Below, one piece after another: positions 37,215-49,800 of a stretch of 62,000 nt of DNA. The notes beneath the pieces were generated by a model, which saw nothing but the letters and a program-made list of their open reading frames with translations, searched no databases and was not told the DNA's origin. Source of the DNA: Cryptomeria japonica (lineage: Eukaryota; Streptophyta; Pinopsida; Cupressales; Cupressaceae); contig NC_081413.1 of assembly GCF_030272615.1 (NCBI RefSeq), positions 564,572,510 to 564,634,509 of the forward strand, read 5' to 3'. Every line of letters starts with the position of its first letter. Positions within the stretch are counted from its first letter, which is position 1. A program made the position numbers and the translations under genes.

Positions 37215-38802
37215 ATGAGTTTCACCACTATTAGTCCTACCTATACTATCCCCGTTAGACGAAGCATTAGAATTAAGACCTCCCAAGGTTTGATTATAAG
37301 GAGATGGAGCCTAATTTGGGTGACTTCTTTAATGAGGACAATGCTAATTCTTCCCATCCTAATCATGTTCCTATTCACCCCATTGATGAATCCCATGATG
37401 AAGAAGAAGCTTTAACTAGGGTCTCTATAGATCAACTTTCCACATTGGACAATCAATTTGATAACTTTCAACAATAGATGTCGCAAGAGTACCCTAATAG
37501 TGAAGCTCTTCCATTAATTGAAGGCCTTAAGCACCTGATTCAAAGTGATAAGAATGGAATTGATATATTGCATGTCATTGTACATATTGTTGATTCTAAT
37601 TTCATGCCTATCACGAGTTGTGCCGAAACCCTAGGTTATTCACAACCTTCAACGCAAGTCAATCCTTCTATTCCTTCGACTACTTTTATAACTAGTATTC
37701 CTACTTTTACCTCCAACATCATATCTACATCAACTCAAAATGTCATTCCTAAAACCATTGGTCATGGGGGCAATCCCTCTTCTTCATTTAATCCTCCATC
37801 TTTACCTATGTATTCCATAAGTATTCCTATTATTCCTCAACCAATCAATGTGACACAAGGGGGCAATTCCTTCAAAACCTTTGTTCCTCCTTTAAGTGTC
37901 CCTTTTCCTACCCAATCATCACCTATTCCTACTTATCATAATTTCCCACCACTTTATTCTCAATCCATGCCTTCCTTCAATAAAATCACACCACCTTCTC
38001 AATCAACTATGCCTAACATCAATTCTTCTACCGAAGTGATAATTAACAATCTTGCTCAAACTGTGTCTTCCTTACAACAAAAAATTGCTTCTATGTGTCA
38101 ATCCAAGATTAGTGTGCCCACCTTTGATGTTACGAGCCCACTTTCTCTTCATATTGTTAAAGTCATGCCACCTAAACATGTCAAGGTCCCTCAATTAGAA
38201 CTCTATAATGGAAAAGGTGATCCTCTTACGCATGTCAAAATATTTCAAACCTTGTGTACCATTTTGCATATGATAAAAAATTGCTTGCAAAATTGTTTAC
38301 AAGAACACTAAGAGATAAGGCTTTACAATGGTATTGCTCTTTGCCTTCTTATTCTATCACTTCTTTTCAACAACTGGTAAATGCTTTCATCCAACAATTT
38401 CAAAACAACATTGGTTCTAAAATCACTTTAATTGATTAAATGCATTGTAAACAAGGTGTTAAAGAAAAAGTGACTAATTTCATTGGTAGATATAAGCATT
38501 TGTGTGCTCAAATTTCTTTTCATGTACCTGATAATGATGTTCAAAAAATTTTCATTACTAATTTGCAAAAAGATATCAGGGAAAAGCTTCTTTTGTCTAA
38601 GTTTATGTCCTTTCCATAGTTGTGCGCAACACTCCACAATTATCAGTTGGCTGTGAGTCAAATGGAGCAATCCACTCCTATGGATGTGAGTGATAAGGGG
38701 GAGAGTGTTCAACAACCATTTGCAAAGTTCAAACCAACAAAAATATTCATCAAGTTCAATGATACAATCAACAACAACAATGTGAATGCTACAACAAGTG
38801 TG
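37215..38802 (+). pseudogene. Element A Gag, first part
   Basis: The ATG at 37215 gives MSFTTISPTYTIPVRRS, the same N-terminus as B. One-base losses near 37293 and 38250 shift the frame, and stops replace Trp near 37475 (TGG to TAG against B), a Leu near 38437 and a Gln near 38618. The retrotransposon Gag domain (LYNGKGDPLTHVK..F to RTLRDKALQWYCSLP..SITSF) is readable at about 38200-38560. The sequence is interrupted at 38803 by the 3.9-kb insert. Confidence 0.85.
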
Positions 38803-40366
38803 GCTTCCCTAAAGGAAAACAACACAACTAGGCAACTAAAGGGTGATTTTTTTTTACATTAAGTGCATTAATTATAACAATTGCACGTTCAATAACACAA
38901 CGAAAGTCTAACACATGATTTCCTGAGAGTTACCAATGAAGATTAATTTGTAGATTATATTAACATCATGGTTAATCCAATTGTTCAATTAATTAGGGAA
39001 ATTAAATGCATAAATTTAAAACATACTCATACATCTAATTTCCATAATGAAAGAATTAAAGTAATCAAATGCATTTATTTCCCCATAGATCATATATACA
39101 AAAGATTAAAGCAACCAAATCTAACATACATTCCATTGATATAATATTACAATATCCATAAATACATGGCTTCCAAAAATACCACAGATTACAAAGTTAC
39201 AATGTCAAGGTTACATAATTGTTTGATACAATGACCACAAGGTTTCAATTGAACAATGATCATGAACACGAGTTGGTACATGAACCACGAACCAAGAAAT
39301 AGTAGCGAAGCCTTTCCTTGCCTGAAGATACAATCCGGAACATCCGATGGGAAGTGGCACTACCACCCGACCATGTGATCTCAAAATGGAACCACCCCAT
39401 TGTGCTAGGAGATAGTAGAAGACTCTCAAGCAAGCAAAATAAGACAAGTATGATAGAACTACATGACTTTGCAAACATCCATGTGACTCAACTCACAAAC
39501 ACTAGTGACTCTAAGGAGAGAGTGTCATTGCATGGCTTAAGGTGGTTACCCTAGGTAGGCCTCCATAGGTCCTAACCCCCATCCTGGGTTATCCTGGTAA
39601 CCTCTCCCGAACTCCCAACTCCATCTAAGCATCATGCGAACCCTACCAATCCTTTCGCGAAGACAAGGTGGTAGGTTTGCTATTCCAGGCCTTCTCACCA
39701 CATCTTGAGCCTATACAAGAACTCAACCATGTGTGAGACACATTATCTTAGTTTAATATTTTAGCTACCCACCCCCTAATAAATTATTAGGTTATCACTT
39801 CTTAACTAACTTTCGAGGGGTTATCCTGCCATCCTCTTTGGGCATGGCCCCCGCTTGAAAGCCACTCTCTCTCAAAGGACACTAACATGAAAGGTCTCTC
39901 TACGAAAACTCTATGGCAAAACTGATAACCATATCTAATCTTAACAAACTACAGGTGAAGGATACACAATCACTAACCTAGGATTGACCATTTGGAAACA
40001 TATCACACAATGGCTCGCATCACAGGGTTATACAATGACACCTGACTAATGGGTAAAAACAACCTTAGTAACAAGAAAACAACTCAAATTAGATTTACAA
40101 CAAAATATGCTTTTACCAGAGAATACCCTTTATTCTAAAGATTCCATAACAAGCAATCTTTTTAAAACAGTAAAAAGCATTAATTACTTGCAAATACAGA
40201 TATTCAGAAAAATAGAAAATACACCTCATTGATAAAAGAAAAGCAGAATTGTCATTTGATCAACAAGGCTAAATTAAGCACATAAAAATTAACCTTCTTA
40301 AGTATTCCCAAGAATAAATATATAATCTAAAAATATAAGTTTTTCTGGAAATAACCAAATTCTGAA

Positions 40367-40371
<5 letters not shown>

Positions 40372-40459
<88 letters not shown>
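40372..40459. repeat. (AT)n microsatellite, about 88 bases
   Basis: Uninterrupted alternating TA from 40372 to 40459. A second, shorter run sits at 40784-40814. Confidence 0.97.
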
Positions 40460-40460
<1 letters not shown>

Positions 40461-40608
40461 TTAAAAACTAAATAATACTTAAATGATATAATACCCAAAA
40501 TTTTAAAAACTTACATATCATAAATTAATTAAAAACTGAACTCTGCAAAAATTACCGAAGGCACGCAAACCAGGGAGTGGGTTTATTGTGTTCTGGCAAA
40601 TTTAATTT

Positions 40609-40764
40609 GCTACCCTATGGTAGCATGTACTACCATAGATAGTACTGCTACCTTACGATAGCAGGTACTATCGTCGGTAGCACTGCTACCTTGTGGTAGC
40701 AGCTACTACCGCCGGTAGTACTGATACCGTACGGTAGCATTGCTACCGTTGGTAGTAACTACTG
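40609..40764. repeat. Array of about eight short hairpins built on CTACC/GGTAG
   Basis: Consecutive small inverted repeats fill 155 bases: GCTACC-CTAT-GGTAGC at 40609, a TACTA/TAGTA pair, GCTA/TAGC, CTGCTACC-TTGT-GGTAGCAG near 40684, ACTACC-GCC-GGTAGT near 40705, TACCGTACGGTA near 40725 and CTACC-GTT-GGTAG near 40743. Units recur about every 19-20 bases with changing loops but complementary arms. The array is flanked on both sides by (AT)n runs. Confidence 0.85.
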
Positions 40765-40781
40765 ACCCCCTCCCATAAACC

Positions 40782-40783
<2 letters not shown>

Positions 40784-40814
<31 letters not shown>
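40784..40814. repeat. (TA)n microsatellite
   Basis: About 31 bases of alternating TA directly 3' of the hairpin array. Confidence 0.95.
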
Positions 40815-40818
<4 letters not shown>

Positions 40819-42698
40819 AAAACTTAAATTTAATAAATGCCCAGATTTAAATACATAGATAAAAATTTCACGAACCCCCCCTTTTTTTTTCAAGGAAAAT
40901 ATTCATAAAGAATATATAAAATAAATATCAATTTTTTTTTACAGAATATAAAGATCCATTTTCACAGAAAATTAAAAGTCACATTTTCACAGGGATTAAA
41001 AAATTAAATTCCATAGGGATAAAAAGATTGATTTTCAACAGAAATAAAAATCAATGCATCCCTACTTACTCCATTTTTATTTACACAAATATCTTCCCTA
41101 ATCCAATTATTTCTTCACCCAATTTTTAAAAAAAAATTCCTTCAACCAGGAAGAACGCAAAAATTGCATAACACACAGAGAAACTTTTTATGGAACAGAG
41201 GACGGTGAATCTGGCAAAATTTTGCCAGCATAACCCCCTACGATTTTCACAATACCAAAACTAAAACATACAAGAAAGAATCAATAAACATGAGAATCTC
41301 CACAATAGATATTGGAGATTCAAATAACTAAATTAATTTTATTTAAAGAAGACAAAAGAACACCAGACAAAGCAACCCAACCTGTGAAGCTTTCCTGGAA
41401 GATTCACGTGGATGAGCTTTGTCCTGCAACAAAGTTTCCAAGCCAATCCCTCTTACCAACAATCCTCTGATAATTTTTTCTTCAACAAAATATTGCTTCC
41501 AAAATAATTTTTTTCTTCCCAAAATCTCTGCCTCCTTCTCGTGACTCCCAAAAGAAAAAGATATATTCCCTTTTAACCTAAAATTTTAGGTTGCACATAT
41601 TTTTCCCAAAAAACCTAATATTTAATTTTAGTAATAAAAGCAATTTTATTTTCTTTTCTAATTTCCATCAAAGGGATAAATTAACATGCAATAAGCAAAA
41701 ATCATAACCTTTTTTCTTTTCTTTTATTTTCTCATGCAAATTAATTAATTTTCTAAAAAAAAGAAAATAAAGCAATACTTTAATTCTAATCTATTTTTAT
41801 ATTCATTTTTTTTTTTTAATTCATTTATTCATTTTTTATTTTTTTAAAATTCTAGGAACAATAAATGAAATTAATCTAATTTATTTTTCACTAAAATTTA
41901 AATAAGATATATTTATAATATAATGCAACTTGCAACTTAATTTAATAACTTATTTTAATTAATTAAATTTAAAATCTCAATGCATAAAATACATAATTCC
42001 CAAAATACCAACTATGAGATAACTCCATAAATTTAATTAAATAATCAAATCCACTAAACACACAAACTCAACAAACCCCAAGCAAAGACTCATAAAAAAT
42101 CAAACAACAAAATATGAAGGCCGAACAAACTGACAGGACGACCAACTGACGACACTCACAAGAGTGTAACAGGGTAAAATAGGGTCAACTACTACCTCCT
42201 CCACTTCCATCGGACAAATATAAGACACGCTTAGACCTGTGAATCTAGGTGGAGACGATACCCTGTACCTACCTGGTACTTGTACCTGCAATATCCTGCA
42301 TCACCGAACCACGCATGCATATATACAATATAGAAAACATGACATGCATACCGATGAAGGAAAATCACGACGTTCCCTGTCTCACTGGAGTGAGTGAAGG
42401 AAAATCTTCCCTTTGCATCCAATACACTCACAGACATGCAACATATAATTACACATTGCATAGATAAAGTAAAGTGTTAGTACATAGCAATAATCCATAA
42501 AATGCCATAAATCACAAGTATTGAAATACTGTTGCATCTCATATCCAGATAAAGCATGAAATAATGTCATATAAGTCTGAATAACACATCATAGTAATGT
42601 ATCCATTGAAAGTAAGCAATAGTAAAATATGAGTCTAATGAGTTCAAACGAGGAGGGGTACTACAATCAAGTTCAATGATACAATCAACAACAAGAAT

Positions 42699-44219
42699 GT
42701 GAATGCTACAACAGGTGTGCCTTCTATTTCTAAATTTTTCCAAAGAGAAAGACAGTTTACTCCTTTGAATGAATCTTTACATAGAATTATGTCTCAGTTG
42801 TTGCAAAGAAATGTTATCAAACTTCCTCCTATAAAACTAGTTGATCCTTCTAAACTTGCATCCCCTTATGTTGATAACAATTCATTTTGTCAATTTCATC
42901 GTTAGCCTGGTCATGATAGTGAGAAATATTTCGCATTGAAAAATAAGATTCAAGATTTAATTGATAGCAATACTATATCTGTGGCAGGTGTGAATGATAA
43001 AAAGAATAAATGAGTAGCTCCTCCTAATCAAAATCTTAAGATTTTCATTGATCCCTTGCCTTCTCATACCTTTAACGTTATTGAGATTGTGCCTAATTAT
43101 TTCTCTTATGAGGAATTCACCTTTATGTCTCCGAACTTGGTAAATATGGTAGAAAAATAAGATACGCCTAGGATCCTTGTATTACATTTGACCCTAGTGA
43201 GACCATTAGAGCACCCGATGGCCCTTTATACATAGTTGCAAAGGTTAAGGATATTTCTTTCCATGGTGCCCTTATTGATCCCTCTTGCATGGTTAATGTC
43301 ATCACTAAGGAGTATCTTTTCACTTTACGATTGCATAAACCAATATATGATGCTTCTAATGTGGTTGTAAATTTATTTGATGGATTCTCTTGTCCTACCA
43401 TTGGCTCTATCACCCTTCTTGTTGAAGTTCATACTAAATACATGGATGTTGACTTTGTTATCATACCCTCTTCTGAGCAATTTCACGTGCAGTTGGGCTA
43501 TCCTCGGCTATCTTCCATGAAGGCTATTGCTTCTCCAATCCACAATTGTCTAAAATTTCCTCACAATGAAGAAATCGTAACCATGAACCATAGCTTATTT
43601 CATCCATCCAAAAGAAGCCCCGGTTTTCCTATTGATTTCTTTTGGCCTAAACAATTTCAATCTCTTCCATCAAGGAGCGATGCACTTTTTCAATTTTATC
43701 AAAAATGGAAGAAAGATGATCTTATCCTTAAGTCAACTTAGTTCCCCAACACTTCACATTCCTATTTTATTCAAGATGCGTTTCTTCCCCTCACGGATAG
43801 AACTAAGCTCCCTCCTAAGGAATATCATCAACCTATTCCTATGGATGTGACTATACCTTCTCCCAAGAAAAACAACAATATTCTTCCTAAGGTTAGACAT
43901 GTACCTCCTCCTCATGATGGACCTAGTTTCCTTCCTACACCTAATATTCCTCCTTTGTATAGTGTAGTTCCACCTCCTTCCTCTTATCAAGAGAAGAGGC
44001 CCGCTTCTCCTCTTGTTCAACCTAAAAGACCTCAACCTAAACCTTCAACTATCAAGGAGAGAAACATTCCTACTTTTTCAAGTGTCCCTCCTCCTTCTCA
44101 GCCTTCCACTAAGACTCGATGAAATCATTGTGCGAGAGAAAGCTAATGAAGACACTATGTTTGAGCTCATGAAGCTCTCCCTAAAAATACTCAATCTCCT
44201 TAGACTCCAACAGTTGACA
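42699..44219 (+). pseudogene. Element A Gag end and protease-like segment
   Basis: The frame resumes with NNSFCQFHR, the start of the Gag knuckle (final Cys changed to Tyr, one Gln codon now TAG at 42903). A protease-like domain follows with LIDPSCMVNVITKEY; codons for D-P-S are at 43277-43285. It continues through IGSITL and QLGYPRLSSMKAIASPIHNCLKFP, the usual C-terminal pattern of plant Ty3 proteases. Several stops and frameshifts are present. The Pro-rich part then runs to the C insertion at 44220. Confidence 0.8.
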
Positions 44220-44224
44220 TGATT
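44220..44224. repeat. Target-site duplication of element C, left copy
   Basis: TGATT at 44220-44224 repeats exactly at 53123-53127, directly outside C's two LTRs. Confidence 0.9.
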
Positions 44225-46480
44225 TGATGAATACTAAGAGTGGGGGTTGAATTAGTATACCAAAAAACACTACACTTAAACACTTAAACAGTTTAAAGAT
44301 AAACCAGTAAAACAGCTTAATAGAAAGATCGGTTATCACACATGCAAACCAAAATGCAAATAAAGCATTCACCCACAAAAGCAATACAACCACAACACAA
44401 GATATTTGACGTGGAAACCCAAATGGGAAAAACCACGGTGAGATGGAACTCACAAGTCACTATCTGCATAATAGAAACTAGACTGGTTAAGGTCTTACAA
44501 TGTTCTTCACCAGAACAGATCCTATTAGGAATCTCAATCTCTGTTAGGAGATAAGTCTGATTAAAGACTACCTTGCTAGAGGGTCAGTGCAAGAAGATGA
44601 GTCCACTTTTTGGCCAAAAAGTAGAAGTGTTTTCCCTGATTTTTAGATTTTGTCTTATTTGAGCTTAAATTTTGAAACACTTACAGATTGAATCTGGGAA
44701 AAAGTTAGTAATATAAAAGATAGCCCTCTGAGTGTACTTTTCAAATATGTAATTTATTTTAATACCCATATAATAAAAAATAACTTTTTGAATGGAGTTC
44801 TGAAAACTATGTTTTAAAAATGCCTATTTCAGGACCATACCATGCATGTGTATGACCCACACTTTTTGACACAATTAAAATTATTTTCTCAAACCATTTT
44901 GGGAAATGGTTTGTAACACACTGAAGATTGATGAACATATTTTTCTGTATTTTTTTTTCTAATGTTTTTTTTTTAATTAATTTTTTAATGGCCGTAATTA
45001 TCTTTTTTAAAATTTGACGTGTACGACCCACATAATTTGATGTAAACTTAACATTTTTCTATTTTTATTTTTTAAATACAAAATAATTTTGTGTAGATTG
45101 ATGACATATAATTTTTTTTCCAAAATTCTTTAAAATAAAAAAGTTATTAAATTAACAAAATTAGTTAATATTTCAAATTTATGGACCCAATTTAGTATAA
45201 ATTAAATGAAAAATAGTTAAAATAATCAATTTTTAAATAAATTTACATATTTAAAATCTAGACAGTATAATCTGAAATGGGTTTTAATTTCGTATAAAAA
45301 TTCTCCGATTAGAGGCACGTAAACTATTTCAGAAGTTCATATTTGTGCTTTCATTCATGGAGATTTGAATTTGCAGGTCCATGTCTCAGGTGTGGCCATC
45401 CCAGGCCTATCTAGGGCCTAATCCCGAGCCAAGTGGCGGGTTGTGGAATCAAATTCCACAAAATGGGCCCCCATTTTTAAACAAGGGCGATTTGTGGAAA
45501 AAAAAGGAAAAATGCGATTTAGAAACAGGGGCCTGTTTTTAAAAAACGGGCCCCTGTTTTGTTTAAAAGAAGGCCCTCGTTTTAGAACAAAATGGGGGCC
45601 CATTTATTTTTGCTTCGGACCCCCGTTACCTTTCGGCTTGGGAGCTCGAAGCATAAACGGGCCCCCGTTTATAAGAGCACATTTTTCAACGCGCGGACTT
45701 CCGCGAATTTGTGACTCATTACCTTGCACTTGCCCTAGAGGATTCTAAATTCATAGAGGTGGACCACCTTGTTAGAGGATTTTACAAAAGGCTTTTGGGC
45801 CTACCCGGTTAAGGGCTACAGACTTGTCAAAGATGTGAGTAATCAACAAGTGTTTGATCTATCTAATAGCACAGACTATTCAATTAGATCCTTGATAGCT
45901 CGTTCTTAATGCACTCCTGCATTACTTCAGTCTTCTACACATTCATATTCTTTTCCACTCCTCAACCACCTTAAACCCTAGCCACAACATAAACCCTTTC
46001 AGCAACAACCTAAAACCCTAGACATGATGTCCTTTTAAAGGAATATGATTTCATGTCGGTCCAATAGGATTACATTTCAATTTCCTAGGTTTAATGAATC
46101 TAGACATACTTAGTAACACGACACAAGAAGCACCGCTAGTGTGTCAGCACCGTCAAACAATTGGTGGATTGATAACTCATCACAAAATGCCAGTTGGTAA
46201 CTCATCACAGAGTATTACCGGTTCATACAAAAATGAAGACTGGTCGAAATGTGTTATGCCGCTTTAATCCCTCGTACTGCTTGAGGTCAACATGCTGCTT
46301 TAGACCGGTAAACACATTCTGCAAAACATCAATAGTCTAATGACTATAATACAACATACTTGCAACATATCGGTTGAAACAAATACCGGTTGTGCTCTAA
46401 CTCATACATATAAAGAGGATCTTAATGAAAGTGTGTGTCCATCAATGACAATCACAACATAAACATAAAAAATGCCAACA
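44225..46480 (-). repeat. Element C 3' LTR, containing element D
   Basis: Collinear with 51989-53122 on both sides of an 1159-base interruption (44582-45740). Without it the LTR is about 1.10 kb. On the minus strand it starts TGTTGGCA and ends TTCATCA. Confidence 0.88.
44582..45734. mobile_element. Element D: 1.15-kb non-autonomous element with terminal inverted repeats
   Basis: The ends, 44582-44603 and 45713-45734, are imperfect inverted repeats, 17 of 22 positions matching by eye, sharing AGTGCAAG and ATGAGTC. CTAGAG flanks both sides (44576-44581, 45735-45740), and the other C LTR has a single CTAGAG at 52354-52359 with no insert, which is a clean empty site. It has no transposase frame. 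The right half is GC-rich with GGGCCCCCGTTT and GCTTCGGACCCCCG words. The 6-bp duplication does not match one superfamily clearly, so I leave it unclassified. Confidence 0.8.
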
Positions 46481-46493
46481 ATCTCCCCCTTTG
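46481..46493 (-). promoter_or_regulatory. Element C polypurine tract
   Basis: The minus strand reads CAAAGGGGGAGAT directly before the 3' LTR start TGTTGGCA. It nearly equals the tract of element E. Confidence 0.8.
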
Positions 46494-46830
46494 GCATTGA
46501 TGGCAACACTTAGGAAATAAAATTTTGACATCTAAGTGTTTTACAACAAAATCATGCTTTACATCAAAATCATGCCATTAGCAAAATTGCTCCCCCTAAG
46601 CATATACACTATCCCTTAATCAATACAATGTATAACAATTTTGCATATAGAGCATAAACATTGAGATATCAGAGCATATAGCATATATCAAAGCATATAG
46701 AAAAATTTTAAATACCAGATACTTCTCCCCTATACTTCTCCAAAATAGAATACTTCTCCCCCTTTGCCAACAATGACAAAGTACCACTAAACAACCCTGT
46801 TTCCATTTGATATATAAAAATAATAAAAGT

Positions 46831-49800
46831 TTATGACAACAACGAATAGTACTTGTCAAAAACAGATTTATAGTCCTGCAAGAATTGCTTCATTGATAGA
46901 GACCAGGACTCAAGTAGGGAGGTGGCAACTTCTTTCTCTGTTTGCATCTAGGAGACTTGTTCTTCCATGGCATCAATAGTGCTCATCTCCTATGTAACTG
47001 TCAAGGCATCCAGGTTCAGATAACACGTCTGAAGAATTTGTAGACGTGGAAGTAAAACCAGTTGAAGCTCCTGCAAATCTCTAAATCGTGTGTTGATTTC
47101 TTGCTCCATTTTGGCTAACTGGATATGAAACCGGTGAATGGTTTGCCCATAAGTTGTGAAGGAATCATAGGGTGGCTTGAATGTGCTCAAGTAAGACTGT
47201 AAGTCTGTTTGAAGATTTTGCTTTTGAGCTAGCACACCATTGTAGAACAGATGGGGTTGGCAGATTTTGCTAAGTAGCAGATTTCCCTCATCCAAAGCGT
47301 CCCTTATATCTTTTTGGTCTTTCTACAATTCAGACCGGAGCTCATTCAACTTCTTTACCAGAGCAATGTTAAGAGATTTTTGATGCTCTTTCTTGACATT
47401 TGCCTCAACTTCTTCTTCTAGGCTTTGCACCTGATCATCCACTACTATGCATAGAAGCTTGAGTTTTGCTAGTGATGATTCAGTGTTGGGAAGATTTGTA
47501 CTGGGTATCAAACCGGTAAGTGTGTCCATAGCCTCTTGAATTATATCTTTCTCCTTCTTTCTTTGGATGATTTCAAGGCACTCTTGAGAAACCTTGATGC
47601 TCTACATTAGCTCCGATTCACTTGCAGACTAGATATCTATAGGACTAGAGAGGTCAGCCGGTTTGGCTTGACTCTCGATTGCCTTCGAAGTCCCCATCTA
47701 GGTGCTCTTCGCCGCTTCTCCTACCTCTTCCGCTTTCTTCTTCTCCGCTTCTCTCCTCTTCTCTGCTTCCTTGTCCTCCTCAGCCTTTTTCTTTTCTACT
47801 TCCTTCTTCTTCTCCTATTCCTTATCTTCTTTTTCCTTCTTCTTCTTTTCATCTTCTAGCTTCTTTTTCTCCTCTTCATCCTCCTTCTGCTTCTCCTCTT
47901 CATCTTTCTTCTTCTTCTCCTCTTCAGCTTTCTTCTTCTTTTCCTCTTCATCCTTTTTCTGCTTCTCCTCTTCATCTTTCTTCTTCTTTTCCTCTTCAGC
48001 TTTCTTCTTCTTTTCCTCTTCATCCTTTTTCTTTTTCTCTTCTTCCTTCTTTTTCTGCTTCTCTTCTTCATATTTCTTCTTCTTCTCTTCTTCTTCCTTT
48101 TTTCGCTTCTCTTCTTCATCCTTCTTCCTCTTCTCTTCTTCTTCCTTTTTCCTCTGGTCGGCCTCTTTCTTTGCTGCTTCCTGACTATCCTCAGCTTTCT
48201 TCTCCTGTTCAACCTATTTCTCTTGACCTATTGCCTCAGATGGTATCTCCTGGGTAACATCTTCTCCGTCCAGGGCATCAACATCAATAGTGTCGACTGG
48301 TTCATCAACTAGATTTCCTTCATCATCAAATGATTCATCTGGTTTGGATATAGTCGATTCTTTCTCAGCTTGCCGGTTGGCTTCACCCAATCGATGCATC
48401 TTCAGAGCGTCTAGGGCGCAAGTGTGTGTATCCTTGAGCACTTCCTTACCTTTTCCTTCCAGTAACAGGAGTCTTCTTCTTCTCATGAAGAAAAGACCTT
48501 TGTACTTGTTCATTACATCGAACAATTTCGAATTTGATACATTAGGAAAGTGTTCAGCAAAAACTTTCTCTTATTTCCTATTCCCGCTCTATGGCAATGC
48601 ACCATTTATTGTCTAAGGACTTATACAAAGAATCTAGTGTTTTAGATCTAATTTCTGAAGGGGACCGGTCATTAATACATAAATATTGAATTATTTATTT
48701 TTCCACCGCCTCCTTTTCATCATCATTAAAGTCATCAAAATAATCAACTAAATCATTCAATACTTTTCTCCTAATGTTTTTGATAGTTCTTTGACAATGT
48801 GTCAAATGTTTGTAGGAGGAGATATCTATATTTACCGGTGCTGAAGATGTCGATTCAGTCTTTGTCTTCTTTCTTGTGTGTCTCGCCTTCTTGGGCTTCT
48901 CCTCAGACACAGTTTCTTCTGAGTTCGGAGAGTTGCTTCTTGTCTTCCTCTTTCTCTAGAACACCTTAGCCGATACAGCTTCAGGTTTCTTTTTAGCTGG
49001 TGATCGCTTGGTCACTTTTGGAGTTGCAGTAGTAACCGGTGCTGATGCTGCAGGCACTGCCTTTGCCTTCTTCACTGCTAGTCCTTTCTCTTTCACTGCT
49101 GGTGGTTCCTCAGCCTGTGCTATCCTCTCCAGGTAGGTGTCGGTTCTCTTTGCCTTGGGATCAAGTGGTGAGGCAATAAGGGTAGAGGCATACCCTTCCA
49201 GCATGTCGTACATCACCTCATAGCCCATTGGCTCCACTTCTTCCATTCTAGGCTCAACAACCTCCATTATACATTTGTCTACTTAGATGGTGAAGCAGAT
49301 ATTGTCTTCATATTTCTTGACGATGTCTCCTGATATCCTCACTCTTTGGCTCATCTTCCTTTTGAACTCATCAAAATACTTGTTCAGAATATCAAGGTAA
49401 CTGGTTCCAAGTGCTTCAATGCTTTCCTTGATTTGCTTGGTTACCGGTTGGTCCGCAGACCACTGAATGTCTCCCACTCTTGGGAAGTATCCTTGAAAGT
49501 AAAAGAACAACCCAACCAATAGTTGTCCAAACTTGAACCTCAGTGCATTATCTTGTTTGATTGATTTCAGGTTCAATAGGAGTTGCCTCTGCATACTGGT
49601 GCATAGGTCAAATGCTGCATCCTCCTTTATCATTCAATAAGTGGCATTTACTACTGCAGCAGATACAGAGTTGATTCTATTGGCTGAGAACATCCAGTAG
49701 CCTATCACCATGAAGGCATACTTAACAAGATCATCCTTGATTGAATTTACAGTCATGCCCCGTGAGTCACTCACTGAACCAGTGAGCTTGGACATCTCAA

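Larger units (their letters stand above)
38749..42719. mobile_element. 3.9-kb insert in element A, flanked by a 54-bp direct duplication
   Basis: 38749-38802 and 42666-42719 are the same Gag segment, with two differences in 54 bases. B has it once, so the duplication arose with the insertion. The insert (38803-42665) ends GAGGAGGGGTACTACA; read on the minus strand this starts TGTAGTACCCC, like an LTR start, but I see no matching far end and no coding domain. Its first 50 bases resemble a zinc-knuckle coding fragment. It contains a long (AT)n run and a hairpin array. Type unresolved. Confidence 0.6.

Noticed and set aside
40609-40764. CRISPR or tRNA cluster
   Set aside because: Units are tiny palindromes of about 16 bases with no constant repeat and no tRNA arms.
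45443-45748. 101-codon frame in element D
   Set aside because: Product of GC-rich palindromes; no transposase motif and it runs across the element's end.
47856-48212. Arg/Lys-rich minus-strand frame of 118 codons
   Set aside because: An off-frame reading of the same repeat; the ORF2 frame gives the KKDEEEKK-type product.
47679-48257. Ser/Pro- and Ser/Phe-rich plus-strand proteins of 160-192 residues
   Set aside because: They are antisense read-outs of the 24-bp repeat in element C ORF2; the minus-strand frame continues beyond the repeat on both sides.
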